64,000 nucleotides of DNA from Chryseobacterium oncorhynchi (GCF_002899895.1 NZ_PPEI02000004.1:124001-188000), one strand, 5' to 3'; shown: positions 8,335 to 17,575, counted from the first letter of the stretch. Notes: a model not told the origin generated them from the letters alone. A program made the numbers and translations.

Positions 8335-9525
8335 TTACGCTAAAACTTCTTTTACTTTGTTTGCAGCTTCTTCTAAAGTAATTGCAGAGTGAACTGGAAG
8401 ACCAGACTCGTCAATTAATTTTTTAGCTTCTACAGCGTTAGTTCCTTGTAATCTTACGATTAATGGAACTGGAAGGCTACCCATAGCTTTGTAAGCATCT
8501 ACCACCCCTTGAGCAACTCTGTCACATCTTACGATACCTCCGAAGATGTTAATCAAAATAGCTTTTACGTTTGGATCTCTTAAGATGATTCCGAAAGCAG
8601 TTTGTACTCTTTGAGCATCTGCAGTACCACCTACGTCAAGGAAGTTAGCAGGGTTACCACCAGATAATTTGATGATATCCATAGTTGCCATTGCAAGACC
8701 AGCCCCGTTTACCATACAAGCAACGTTACCATCCAATTTTACGAAGTTAAGACCAGCTTCACCAGCTTCAACATCGATAGGATCTTCTTCTCTTGTATCT
8801 CTTAATTCTGCAAGATCTTTGTGACGGAATAATGAGTTACCATCTAAAGTTACTTTAGCATCAACAGCGATAATTTTGTTATCAGAAGTTTTTAATACAG
8901 GGTTGATTTCAAAAAGAGAAGCATCAATTCCTGTGTAAGCATTGTAAAGAGATGAAATAAATTTCACAAATTCTTTGAATGCATTTCCTTCAAGACCTAA
9001 GTTGAAAGCAATTTTTCTAGCTTGGAAACCTTGAAGACCTAAAGCAGGGTCAATAAGTTCGTTGTGGATCAAATGAGGAGTTACTTCAGCAACGTGCTCA
9101 ATATCCATTCCACCTTCAGTAGAATATACGATTGTATTTTTCCCTTGAGCTCTATCTAAAAGAATAGAAACATAAAATTCTTTAGTTTCAGATTCTCCAG
9201 GATAATAAACATCTTCTGCAACCAAAACAGAGTGTACTTTTTTACCTTCAGCAGAAGTTTGTGGAGTTACCAACTGCATTCCGATGATATTTTGAGCGTT
9301 TTCTTTAAGTTTATCCATGTTTGGAGAAAACTTAACACCCCCACCTTTACCACGACCACCTGCGTGAATCTGTGCTTTTACAACCCAAGCCTGAGCTCCA
9401 GTTTCAGCAGTCAATTTTTCAGCAGCTGCTACAGCTTCTTCTACGTTGTTTGCTACGAAACCACGTTGGATAGCTACTCCATACTTTGATAAAATCTCTT
9501 TTGATTGATACTCGTGAAGATTCAT
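8335..9525 (-). CDS. sucC: Succinyl-CoA synthetase (ADP-forming) subunit beta
   Basis: A 396-residue protein, the usual length of SucC. The N-terminal ATP-grasp domain (1-~235) contains the glycine loop GGRGKGGGVKF, and the metal and nucleotide residues lie in FEINPVL and AVDAKVTLD. The C-terminal CoA-ligase domain holds VNGAGLAMATMD and NIFGGIVRCD. The enzyme makes ATP or GTP from succinyl-CoA in the TCA cycle together with the α subunit SucD, which is not in this window. SucC and SucD are therefore unlinked here, common in Bacteroidota. It has a strong promoter and its own terminator. Confidence 0.97.
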   Translation of the reverse strand: MNLHEYQSKEILSKYGVAIQRGFVANNVEEAVAAAEKLTAETGAQAWVVKAQIHAGGRGKGGGVKFSPNMDKLKENAQNIIGMQLVTPQTSAEGKKVHSVLVAEDVYYPGESETKEFYVSILLDRAQGKNTIVYSTEGGMDIEHVAEVTPHLIHNELIDPALGLQGFQARKIAFNLGLEGNAFKEFVKFISSLYNAYTGIDASLFEINPVLKTSDNKIIAVDAKVTLDGNSLFRHKDLAELRDTREEDPIDVEAGEAGLNFVKLDGNVACMVNGAGLAMATMDIIKLSGGNPANFLDVGGTADAQRVQTAFGIILRDPNVKAILINIFGGIVRCDRVAQGVVDAYKAMGSLPVPLIVRLQGTNAVEAKKLIDESGLPVHSAITLEEAANKVKEVLA

Positions 9526-9850
9526 ATTATTTTTATTATTTTATTTTAATATTTAAAGGTTGACAAATTTACTAAAAACAGATGAAATATCAATTTTTAT
9601 TTTAAAGAAACCATTGCATTAGTGGGAGATAAAAATCATATTTCTCTCATAAAAAAGCAAGAAAAGGGTGTATGCAATTATCCTTTGATTCTTTAGTTGA
9701 CGATTCCCAATTTCATATTAAGTAAATCAACCATAATGATGGTAACTATTAAAAACCATTTCACATAATTCCATCTATACTATCTTCCTTTCATGAAAAA
9801 AGCTCTTCAATTAAGAAAAGCTTTTTTATTTTATTGAAAAGGAAATCATG
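9526..9850. other. Intergenic region between sucC and the ClC channel gene
   Basis: This 325-base stretch holds the sucC promoter at its left end. Near its right end, at 9798-9830, a hairpin (AAGCTCTTC / GAAAAGCTT with a minus-strand T run) probably terminates the ClC transcript. The middle shows no reading frame or repeat that I can support. Confidence 0.6.
9564..9593 (-). promoter_or_regulatory. Bacteroidota-type promoter of sucC
   Basis: On the minus strand TTG (9593-9591), 19 bases, then TAAATTTG (9571-9564). The match is exact and lies 38 bases before the start codon. Confidence 0.85.
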
Positions 9851-11134
9851 TTATTCTTCCGAGAGTTTTTCAGACTGCGATCCGATGAAAGGAATCTTCG
9901 GGGCAAGGAAATATCCTGTCAGACTGGCAAACAATATTGGTACAAAATAAGTAAATCCTGTAAGTGTTCCTAAAATGATGGTTGTACTCATAGGTGTTCT
10001 TGTAACACATGCATTGATAGCTGCCATACAACTAACAATAGCCAAGGTTGTATCCACAGTTGGAAACAAATTGTGAATAATTAATCCCAATGTTGTTCCT
10101 ACAAAGAACAAAGGAATAATAAAACCTCCTCTCCAGCCGGAAGTTACTGTAACAGCAATCGCTATTATTTTAAAGATCAGAACCAAGATTAAAAAGTTCA
10201 ATCCAAAGTTCCCTCCTATCAGCTGGTTGATTTCATGGTGACCAAAGTATCTTGTAATCGGAAAATTATAAGCAATAACCCCTAAAATAACTCCTCCTAC
10301 GAAAGTTTTAATATAAATCGGAAATTGTCTGTATTCAAAAACTTTTTTGAAGAATTTTACAACAAAGATAAAAATCCATCCAAATAAAGTTCCTACTATT
10401 CCAAAGGCTGTAGCATAGGCAAAATCATATACTCCGGTATAATGGTAGGCTTTCAGATCCCATGTTGCACCAATTCCCAAATGGATAATTAAAGCAAACA
10501 TCAAGTAACTAAAACAACTGGCTACTAAAGCAGGAATAATGGCTTTATAATATTCAACAGCGTGCTTATGATGTAAAATTTCAAGGGAAAAAAGACTTCC
10601 TCCCAGGGGTGCTCCAAATAAGGCTGTAAACCCTGAAGCCATTCCGGCGATACTTAAAGAACGTAATTCTTCTCCTTTTAATCTGAAAATCTTTCCCAAC
10701 CATGTTCCCGTAGATCCTGTGACCTGTACCAATGGTGCTTCCGGACCTAAACTTCCCCCTGATGCAACGCAAAAAAGAGAGGAAAGGATCATTGACGGGT
10801 TATTTTTGGGTTCCAGTTTTCCTTTATTGAATCTGATATTATTAACAATCAAATGGATTTCTCCGGGATCTCCGATAAAATGGATGACCAAGCCTGCCAA
10901 TAAACCACAAACTGCCATTGTAGGAATTACCTGCCAACCTTGAAAATGGGCTAAAAATTCAGTAAAATGTTCGAGTACAATCCAATATCCTCCTGCAATA
11001 ATACCTCCTACCAAACCTGTAATGGCCCACATGAAAAAAGTACGGCTAAATACAAACGGATTAAACCTCATCGGCTGATCCAAGAGATTAAATGTTCTTA
11101 TAAGCCGTCTCCTTCTGTTAATTTTCATTTTCAT
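9851..11134 (-). CDS. ClC-type chloride channel or Cl-/H+ antiporter
   Basis: A 427-residue polytopic membrane protein with about ten hydrophobic helices. The ClC selectivity motif is GGSLGPEAPLVQ at 126-137. Glu132 in GPEAP aligns with the gating glutamate of GREGP in E. coli ClcA. A second family motif is GGFIIPLFFVGTTLG in the second half. The start lies in a basic N-terminus (KINRRRRLIR). No CBS domains follow, so this is the short bacterial form. Channel versus antiporter cannot be decided, because the second proton-pathway glutamate was not located with confidence. The gene is monocistronic. Confidence 0.9.
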   Translation of the reverse strand: MKMKINRRRRLIRTFNLLDQPMRFNPFVFSRTFFMWAITGLVGGIIAGGYWIVLEHFTEFLAHFQGWQVIPTMAVCGLLAGLVIHFIGDPGEIHLIVNNIRFNKGKLEPKNNPSMILSSLFCVASGGSLGPEAPLVQVTGSTGTWLGKIFRLKGEELRSLSIAGMASGFTALFGAPLGGSLFSLEILHHKHAVEYYKAIIPALVASCFSYLMFALIIHLGIGATWDLKAYHYTGVYDFAYATAFGIVGTLFGWIFIFVVKFFKKVFEYRQFPIYIKTFVGGVILGVIAYNFPITRYFGHHEINQLIGGNFGLNFLILVLIFKIIAIAVTVTSGWRGGFIIPLFFVGTTLGLIIHNLFPTVDTTLAIVSCMAAINACVTRTPMSTTIILGTLTGFTYFVPILFASLTGYFLAPKIPFIGSQSEKLSEE

Positions 11135-11207
11135 TTATTTTAAATAGCAAAAGAATCTCATCATTTGTCTTTACTGATTATTACAGCTTTTACAATACGC
11201 ACTTTAT

Positions 11208-11891
11208 TTATTTGAAATTTAATACAATGGGTTGTGCAAAGCTTTGAATAATTGGCTTTTTGTTATACATCAAAGGGTTATCCAAGCCGCCAATAGCATA
11301 CAGGAATAATACACTGATGATACTGAATTCCATATTAGATGATTCACTATATTTCACTTTTTTGAACTTCCCATCCACGTCAATTATAAAATTCAACTTA
11401 CAACGATAGACTCCTTCGCCAAAATCCTCCATTAAATAAGCAGGAAAATTCACGGTCATCTGTTTTTTCAACTCAACAAGCTGCTGATAATTTTCAACCT
11501 CAGCAATATCAATAGACTTATTTTTCAATACTAACGGAGGGTTAACTTCTGATTGGAGTACATTATTTTCGACCTGTATTTCTTTTGTAGCCCTAAATGA
11601 AATATTTGGATCTATTTTTCCAATTATTACCTCTTTGTCAGAAATGCTGTGATACAAATCTTCGAAACCTTTTAGTTTCTCACCATAAAAACGTTTATAC
11701 TTTTGAGAATATAAAACCTTATCTTTTTTGTAATCATAACGGTTAATACTATCAGAAAAACGCTTTTGTATATTTTTTATTTCTACTAAAATATTTCTGT
11801 TTAACAGTTTCTTCCCTTGTGCATTTATTTTTTGAACACTTATAAAAGAAATTACAAGAGCACTCACAAATAATAAAAAACGATGTTTCAT
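11208..11891 (-). CDS. Exported protein with a divergent TonB C-terminal-like domain
   Basis: A 227-residue protein with a signal peptide (MKHRFLLFVSALVISFISV, cut near INAQ). The middle (30-140) is charged and featureless. Residues ~145-227 (YRCKLNFIIDVDGKFKKVKY through the final PIVLNFK) follow the order of a TonB_C/energy-transducer domain: a β-strand, a turn with DxDG, a helix, then a final strand. There is no N-terminal membrane anchor other than the signal peptide, so it is probably periplasmic. Function is unknown, and the TonB_C resemblance is by pattern only. Confidence 0.55.
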   Translation of the reverse strand: MKHRFLLFVSALVISFISVQKINAQGKKLLNRNILVEIKNIQKRFSDSINRYDYKKDKVLYSQKYKRFYGEKLKGFEDLYHSISDKEVIIGKIDPNISFRATKEIQVENNVLQSEVNPPLVLKNKSIDIAEVENYQQLVELKKQMTVNFPAYLMEDFGEGVYRCKLNFIIDVDGKFKKVKYSESSNMEFSIISVLFLYAIGGLDNPLMYNKKPIIQSFAQPIVLNFK

Positions 11892-11960
11892 GGTTTGAAT
11901 TTTCTGTCAACAATCTACCTAATATATTGCAAATCTTTTTTATTTGCCGTAATTAAAAGA

Positions 11961-12347
11961 TTAGATTCTATTTTTCGCAAAATAAAGAATAAGCATTCCC
12001 CAGCTTAAGATCATCAATAGTCCTCCAAGCGGAGTAATAGGACCTAAAAATTTAAGATTTGCTCCCAAATAGTCCTGCAAACTAAGAAAATAGATGCTTA
12101 TTGAGAATAATAATGTTCCTGCAATCATTAAAATTGAAGTCCATTTTTCAGTGGATGTTTCAAATTTTAAAATATATCCAATGATAAGCAGAAAGAATGC
12201 TGCATACATCTGGTATCTTACTCCGGTTTCAAAACTTTCCAGTCTTTCTACGGATAATATTTTCTTTAAGGCGTGTGCTCCGAATGCGCCAAGGATTACT
12301 GAAAGCATTCCATAAACCGCTCCAAAAATAAGGGTAATTGTTTTCAT
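11961..12347 (-). CDS. DUF423 family small membrane protein
   Basis: A 128-residue protein with four predicted helices. The N-terminus GAVYGMLSVILGAFGAHALK is the family-defining stretch, and RYQMYAAFFLLIIGY and LGPITPLGGLLMILSWGML are its other conserved blocks. This matches DUF423 (YgdD/YwdK). Function is not established. It is the last gene of a four-gene operon, starting one base after the stop of the preceding secreted protein. Confidence 0.88.
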   Translation of the reverse strand: MKTITLIFGAVYGMLSVILGAFGAHALKKILSVERLESFETGVRYQMYAAFFLLIIGYILKFETSTEKWTSILMIAGTLLFSISIYFLSLQDYLGANLKFLGPITPLGGLLMILSWGMLILYFAKNRI

Positions 12348-12348
12348 T

Positions 12349-13437
12349 TTATAACTCTTCTAATTCTAGGGTTAAATATTTTTTTGTTTTATAATCCTGC
12401 CAGGTTCCGATAATTGTGCTGCCTTTCATTTCAGCTTCCACTAATGCTCTTGGTATCCATTGGCTTGCAGCATCATCATAACGGTCATTTTCAGTGATAG
12501 AAATATGATTTCCTTTCAACTTTCCATCCCATTTAATCAGCTTTTTGCTTTTATCATACCAATACTCTGCATTAAAGGAACTCATCCCTGAATGATCGTT
12601 ATCAGGATAAAAACGCTTGATGAGAACGGTAATTGGATATTTTCCATCAATTTTTCCTTTGTACAGCTTATTTCGGAAACTCGTTTTATCTGTTTTTTCA
12701 GAACCTGAAATTAAATTCTTGGCATAAGAACTCCAATACTTATCCAGATCTTTATATGGAATTCCGATCTCATGACTATCCAAATCATCCAAAGCTCTCA
12801 TCGCATGATTGGAACATCTTCCTGCTACAAATGTTATTTTATCTTTTCCAAAATGGTATCTGATATCATCCAAAGACTGTTCTGTAAAACAGCCCTCATA
12901 CATCCCGATTTGCTCTTCTGTTTCTTCTGTACGCTTTTTCTGAGATTTTAATTCTTTAAGATAGTCATCCACCCTTTTCTTTACTTTTTGCTGAAGGATA
13001 TTTTCAACAGTTTTCACTGAAGCCGGCTGAAACAAATCTTGAGCATTGATAAAGTTTCCTGTTCTCAGATCAAAATTTTTCCAGTCTGAAAAGCCTTCAG
13101 GATAAGCTCCGGAAGCTTCTCCATCCAAACCAATACTTAAAATATTTTTAGGTGTTTCCAGCTTTTCCCAGCTATAAAAATAAACGTAGTTGGAATAAGA
13201 AGTGGTTCCTGTAGAGACCAGCTTAAATGGATTACTTCCTGAATTCGGAACATATTCCAGCTCATCAACCTGCAAAAATGTATTTATCTTACTTTCTACC
13301 GTCGAATTTTCGACATAAGAAATTACAGGAAAAGTAGAATCCTCTGTTTTTGGCGGCAAGTTGCTAATCTTCACATTTTTCTGCTGTGAAAAGCTTAAGC
13401 CGGAAATCAACAAAAAAAACAGGATACTCTTTTTCAC
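12349..13437 (-). CDS. Exported protein of unknown function, possibly DUF3298/RsiV-like
   Basis: A 362-residue protein starting with GTG (13437) and a signal peptide (KKSILFFLLISGLSFSQ). The start is set by coupling: the upstream gene's TAG overlaps this GTG as TAGTG. The central part (FDLRTGNFINAQDLF, later IGIPYKDLDKYW) resembles the order of elements in DUF3298/RsiV-type periplasmic domains, which I offer at low confidence. Two nearby cysteines (CFTEQS and GRCSN) could form a disulfide in the periplasm. It belongs to the HMG-CoA reductase operon, but nothing in the sequence links it to that reaction. Confidence 0.6.
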   Translation of the reverse strand: MKKSILFFLLISGLSFSQQKNVKISNLPPKTEDSTFPVISYVENSTVESKINTFLQVDELEYVPNSGSNPFKLVSTGTTSYSNYVYFYSWEKLETPKNILSIGLDGEASGAYPEGFSDWKNFDLRTGNFINAQDLFQPASVKTVENILQQKVKKRVDDYLKELKSQKKRTEETEEQIGMYEGCFTEQSLDDIRYHFGKDKITFVAGRCSNHAMRALDDLDSHEIGIPYKDLDKYWSSYAKNLISGSEKTDKTSFRNKLYKGKIDGKYPITVLIKRFYPDNDHSGMSSFNAEYWYDKSKKLIKWDGKLKGNHISITENDRYDDAASQWIPRALVEAEMKGSTIIGTWQDYKTKKYLTLELEEL

Positions 13438-13604
13438 TATTTCGATTTTAAGTACATTAAAATAAACTTGGCAACCAATGTAGAAATTCCCAGTATGATA
13501 AACATATTGGCAAATTTCTTGGAAGTTCTGAAACCAGGTGATGTTGTTTTCTTTAAAAAGAATCCAAAGATGAGAAATATAACGGGCAGGATAATCTGTA
13601 ACAT
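13437..13604 (-). CDS. Small two-helix membrane protein
   Basis: A 55-residue protein beginning MLQIILPVIFLIFGFFLKK. It has one hydrophobic segment at residues 2-17, a basic loop (KKTTSPGFRTSKKFAN), and a second segment MFIILGISTLVAKFILMY before the end. The ATG overlaps the stop of the HMG-CoA reductase gene (TAATG), and its own TAG overlaps the GTG of the next gene (TAGTG). Both junctions imply translational coupling, which is the main support that it is a real gene. No known family was recognised. Confidence 0.75.
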   Translation of the reverse strand: MLQIILPVIFLIFGFFLKKTTSPGFRTSKKFANMFIILGISTLVAKFILMYLKSK

Positions 13605-14932
13605 TAGTTTCCTCTCATTCGGTTAAACTCATTGATTACCTCATGATGACTAACCGTCTTATCTTTGAAGTAAGTCACAAAATATTGTTTTTCCTCTTCC
13701 GTAGCGCCCAATTGATTTAAGATATTCAATAAGTGCATCTTCATATGACCTTTCTGAATACCGGTTGTTACCAATGAACGTAGCGCTCCAAAGTTTTGGG
13801 CTAATCCTGAAACAGCCAGAATACTCATTAATTCCTGAGCTGAAGGTTTTCCAAGTAAGGCTAAAGAGAATTTTACCAATGGGTGAAGATTAGTTAACCC
13901 CCCTACTACTCCTACAGAAATTGGAAGATCAATCCAGAATCTGAAAACTCCGTTATCTGTTGTACAGTGAGTTAAAGATCTGTATTGTCCGTCCCTTGCA
14001 GCGTAAGCATGAGCACAGGCTTCTGTTGCTCTAAAGTCGTTTCCGGTTGCAATAACTACCGCATCTACCCCATTCATTACTCCTTTGTTGTGTGTGGTTG
14101 CACGGTAAGGTTCAATTTCTGCTATGGTAACGGCTTGCTTGAATTTGGAAGCAAATTCTTCAGGAGAAATTCCACTATCATCCTTTAAATCTTCCATTTT
14201 GCATGAAACCTCAGCTCTTACAATACAATCAGGCGTAAAGTTGGAAAGAATGTTCATTACAATCTGCAATGAATTTTTTTCCTCCTGAATAAAGTCTTCG
14301 CTTGTTGCCACTTCCTGTCTTAACGTTTTTCCAAACTGCTCAAGACAAGAATTGATAAAGTTAGCTCCCATCGAGTCTACTGTATCAAAGCTTGCTTTCA
14401 ATTGGTAATAATTAGGCATTTCTGCAGTTTTATCAACCAGACTTATATTTAGAATTCCACCGCCACGTTTTCTCATATTGGCAGTGATATCATCTGTAGT
14501 TTCAAAAAGTTTTTTCTTTAAACTGAAATTAAAGAAATGCAATAACTTGTGAGATTCTACATTGAAAATAAAATGGGTATGTCCTAATTTTTCAGTATTG
14601 ATAATGGTCGTTTTAAAACCTCCTTTATCAATCCAGAATTTTGCTGCTTTAGAAGCTGCAGCCACTACAGAACTTTCCTCAACGGCCATTGGAAGTGCCA
14701 CTAGTTTTCCGTCGATTAAAAAGTTCGGAGCAATTCCGTAAGGCATATAGAAATTAGAAATCGTATTTTCAGAAAATTCATCGTGAAGTTTCTGAAGATC
14801 TGCATCTTCATTCCAATATTGCTTTAATATATTTTGATATTCCTGATTTCCCTCAAGGTATTCGTTTACGAGCCAGTCGATTTTCCCCTGCTTTGGAAGC
14901 TTAGAAAAACCTTCGATTGGTTTATGATTCAT
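13604..14932 (-). CDS. Hydroxymethylglutaryl-CoA reductase, class II (degradative type)
   Basis: A 442-residue enzyme from the start at 14932 (MNHKPIEGFSKLPKQ). The longer frame upstream looks non-coding. Visible motifs are ENTISNFYMPYGIAPNF, then EESSVVAAAS with the catalytic Glu, DSMGANFINSCLEQ, and NKGVMNGVDAVVIATGND with the catalytic Lys and Asp. The sequence ends with a region containing SHHEV, where the catalytic His of class II enzymes lies. HMG-CoA reductase links HMG-CoA with mevalonate. Bacteroidota that use the mevalonate route employ this class biosynthetically, so the name degradative need not describe its role here. It is first in a coupled operon and divergent from the radical-SAM gene. 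Confidence 0.92.
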   Translation of the reverse strand: MNHKPIEGFSKLPKQGKIDWLVNEYLEGNQEYQNILKQYWNEDADLQKLHDEFSENTISNFYMPYGIAPNFLIDGKLVALPMAVEESSVVAAASKAAKFWIDKGGFKTTIINTEKLGHTHFIFNVESHKLLHFFNFSLKKKLFETTDDITANMRKRGGGILNISLVDKTAEMPNYYQLKASFDTVDSMGANFINSCLEQFGKTLRQEVATSEDFIQEEKNSLQIVMNILSNFTPDCIVRAEVSCKMEDLKDDSGISPEEFASKFKQAVTIAEIEPYRATTHNKGVMNGVDAVVIATGNDFRATEACAHAYAARDGQYRSLTHCTTDNGVFRFWIDLPISVGVVGGLTNLHPLVKFSLALLGKPSAQELMSILAVSGLAQNFGALRSLVTTGIQKGHMKMHLLNILNQLGATEEEKQYFVTYFKDKTVSHHEVINEFNRMRGN

Positions 14933-15006
14933 GATATAAACTTTAATGAGCCGTAAATATAATGATTTTGAGGTTTTATTTTGTTGATAACTTCCATGAA
15001 AAAAGA

Positions 15007-15038
15007 TTGACATTTATCAATTTTTAGAACTAAATTTG
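15007..15038 (+). promoter_or_regulatory. Candidate promoter of the radical-SAM operon
   Basis: TTG (15007-15009), 21 bases, then TAAATTTG (15031-15038), 51 bases before the start codon. The spacing is two longer than the other promoters of this window. Confidence 0.6.
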
Positions 15039-15089
15039 AACAAGTTTTGAATTTAAAATTGATACAAATAATATCCATTCATTAAAAAC

Positions 15090-16349
15090 ATGAATTTCGA
15101 TCGCCTTAAAGAAAAGCTTGAAATCCTTGCTGATGCTGCGAAATATGATGTTTCCTGTTCTTCCAGCGGAGGAACAAGAAAAAATAAAAAAGGTGCTTTA
15201 GGAGATAGCTCCGTAAGTGGAATTTGTCATACATATACAGAAGATGGAAGATGTGTTTCTCTCCTGAAAGTTTTATTGACCAATCACTGTATCTATGATT
15301 GCGCCTACTGTGTATCCCGAAGTTCAAATGATATTAAAAGAGCTGCATTTACGGTAGAAGAAGTTGTAGACTTAACGATTAATTTTTACCGTAGAAATTA
15401 TATTGAAGGGTTATTTCTGAGCTCCGGAATCTTCAAGAATGCCGATACCACCATGGAACGTCTTGTGAGGGTTGCTAAAAAACTTCGCCTGGAAGAAAAT
15501 TTCAATGGGTATATTCACTTAAAATCTATTCCGGGAGCTAGTGACGATCTCATGCAGGAAGCAGCATTATATGCAGACAGACTTTCTGTGAATCTTGAAA
15601 TTCCTACAGAAAGTGGATTAAAGCTTTTGGCTCCGGAAAAAAACAGACAGGACATGATCAGCCCAATGCGATATATTCAAAAAGGGATTATCCAATATCA
15701 GGATGAGAAAAAGATTTTAAAGAAAGTCCCTAAGTTTGCTCCGGCAGGACAATCTACTCAAATGATCGTGGGTGCTACTCAGGAAAACGACTTGCAAATC
15801 ATTAAGGTTGCTGATCATTTTTACAAAAATTTTAATCTTAAAAGAGTTTATTATTCAGGATATGTTCCGGTTTTGGAAGATAAAAGACTTCCATCATTAA
15901 CTACCGAGGTACCGATGCTTCGTGAAAACAGATTGTACCAGTCGGATTGGCTGATGAGATTTTACGGATTTAAGGCCGAAGAAATTTTGGATCCAAGTGT
16001 TCCATTTCTTGATCTGGAAGTAGATCCTAAGTTAAGCTGGGCACTTCGTCATCTGGACCAGTTTCCTGTGAATATCCAGACAGCGGATTATCAGATGATT
16101 TTAAGAATTCCCGGAATTGGGGTAAAATCAGCACAAAAAATAGTAAGCGCAAGACGTTTTCAGGTTTTAAATATAGACCATTTGAAAAAGTTAGGAACTG
16201 CCGTAAACCGGGCAAAATATTTTATTGATTTTAATACAGGGAACGCCTATTTGAAATATTTAACGGATAAAAACTTCAGAAAATTATTAGTAGGTGGAAG
16301 CTCTTCTAAATTTCACAATCAGTTTTCACAGCAATTAAGTTTATTTTAA
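15090..16349 (+). CDS. Putative DNA modification/repair radical-SAM protein (TIGR03916-like)
   Basis: A 419-residue protein. The radical-SAM cluster ligands are C67, C71 and C74 in HCIYDCAYC, a canonical CX3CX2C. The TIM-barrel part runs to about 300. A helix-hairpin-helix motif (IPGIGVKSAQKIVSAR, about 340-355) near the C-terminus implies DNA binding. The combination fits the family named putative DNA modification/repair radical-SAM protein, which is regularly found next to a TIGR03915-type partner. That partner is two genes downstream here. The predicted role is radical-based repair or modification of a DNA lesion, perhaps analogous to spore photoproduct lyase. The lesion is not known. Confidence 0.88.
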   Translation: MNFDRLKEKLEILADAAKYDVSCSSSGGTRKNKKGALGDSSVSGICHTYTEDGRCVSLLKVLLTNHCIYDCAYCVSRSSNDIKRAAFTVEEVVDLTINFYRRNYIEGLFLSSGIFKNADTTMERLVRVAKKLRLEENFNGYIHLKSIPGASDDLMQEAALYADRLSVNLEIPTESGLKLLAPEKNRQDMISPMRYIQKGIIQYQDEKKILKKVPKFAPAGQSTQMIVGATQENDLQIIKVADHFYKNFNLKRVYYSGYVPVLEDKRLPSLTTEVPMLRENRLYQSDWLMRFYGFKAEEILDPSVPFLDLEVDPKLSWALRHLDQFPVNIQTADYQMILRIPGIGVKSAQKIVSARRFQVLNIDHLKKLGTAVNRAKYFIDFNTGNAYLKYLTDKNFRKLLVGGSSSKFHNQFSQQLSLF

Positions 16350-16351
16350 AG

Positions 16352-16780
16352 ATGAGAACAAAAAAAACTATACATTCCGGTGAGCAATGGAAGAGAGAAA
16401 TTGAAAAAGAAGTTATCAAGTTTTCTCAACCTCTAATGTCTAATTCAAAATGGGTAAGACTAATTGATACATTAGTTGATAACAATGAAACTGTTCAAAA
16501 AATTTTCTTTAAAAAGATTCAGCATGAGAATATGGGAGAATTATACATAGCAGACAACCCTTCTTATGGATTTGAATACTGGCATGCAGGATTCGAGCTC
16601 AATAATTCTTTTGGAGAACCTCTACAATTCAATGAAATAGAATTTCTTTCTTTCCCTAGAGTTATTGATTCAAGTTCCTATCAGGATCTAGAAAAGATTT
16701 CCATAATTATACAAAACATTGGTGAGTTTTGTTTGGAATCAGACGAAAATGAATTGAAATTAATCTGCTATAGAAAATAG
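16352..16780 (+). CDS. Unrecognised soluble protein between the two DNA-repair genes
   Basis: A 142-residue protein that starts two bases after the radical-SAM stop. It has no signal peptide, membrane segment or Cys motif. Features are a basic N-terminus (MRTKKTIHSGEQWKREIEK), several aromatic residues in the middle (YGFEYWHAGFELN) and a mixed α/β pattern. I do not recognise the family. The two partner genes are usually adjacent, so this looks like an insertion into the operon or a lineage-specific accessory. Whether it takes part in repair is open. Confidence 0.6.
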   Translation: MRTKKTIHSGEQWKREIEKEVIKFSQPLMSNSKWVRLIDTLVDNNETVQKIFFKKIQHENMGELYIADNPSYGFEYWHAGFELNNSFGEPLQFNEIEFLSFPRVIDSSSYQDLEKISIIIQNIGEFCLESDENELKLICYRK

Positions 16781-16816
16781 CAAAGCAACAAAATTGTTAC
16801 TCTTTCAAATCAAACT

Positions 16817-17575
16817 ATGACAACCCTACTCTACGACGGAAGTTTTGATGGTCTTTTTACTGCGATATTTGAAGTTTTTGAATACCGTTATCAGGATGTG
16901 GAAATTGTAAGCAGGGAAAAATTTCATCAGGAAAATATTTTTGCTGAGATTCATGAAGTAATTACCCAGAACAACAAATCTGAAAGGGTTTTAAATAAAC
17001 TAGAGCAAAATCTTGGAAAACAAGGCATTCATAAGCTTTTAAAAGTTTTTTTATCAGAAGATCCTGAACTAGAAAAAATAATTCTATCTGCAGTAAGGCA
17101 ATCTATAAAACAACCCACAGAAAATATTCTTGAAAATTTTACAGATCCAGATATTATGACGATCTCAAAAATCTGTAAATCGGTAGGCAGAGAAAGTCAC
17201 CGAATGACCGCTTTCGTACGTTTTGAAAAAATGCAGGACAATGTTTTTTTCTCAAAAATTGATCCGGACTTCAATGTTCTTCCCTTGATCAGAAAGCATT
17301 TTAAAGATCGATATCAGGATCAGAAATGGATGATTTATGATTTGCGCAGAAACTACGGAATCCTGTATGATCTGGAAAACTGCGATTTCTTTTATCCAGA
17401 GGAAAAATTAGACTTAAATAGATATGAGGATAAATTCCATGATGATGAAAAAAATTACCAAACACTTTGGCAGAGGTATTTTACAAAGACCAACATTGTA
17501 GAACGGAAGAATTTGAAACTGCATATTCAGCATGTTCCCAAGAGATATTGGAAGTATTTGACTGAGAAATGGTGA
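16817..17575 (+). CDS. TIGR03915-like (DUF4130) putative DNA metabolism protein
   Basis: A 252-residue protein opening with LLYDGSFDGLFTAIFEVF, the hallmark start of this family. The middle has FVRFEKMQDNVFFSKIDP, where the sequence resembles uracil-DNA-glycosylase-like folds. It ends HVPKRYWKYLTEKW, the usual tail. These proteins accompany the radical-SAM protein above and are proposed to act with it on DNA, on genomic co-occurrence alone. The gene ends at the edge of the DnaA-box array. It is on the same strand as the two genes before it, 36 bases after the preceding stop. Confidence 0.85.
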   Translation: MTTLLYDGSFDGLFTAIFEVFEYRYQDVEIVSREKFHQENIFAEIHEVITQNNKSERVLNKLEQNLGKQGIHKLLKVFLSEDPELEKIILSAVRQSIKQPTENILENFTDPDIMTISKICKSVGRESHRMTAFVRFEKMQDNVFFSKIDPDFNVLPLIRKHFKDRYQDQKWMIYDLRRNYGILYDLENCDFFYPEEKLDLNRYEDKFHDDEKNYQTLWQRYFTKTNIVERKNLKLHIQHVPKRYWKYLTEKW

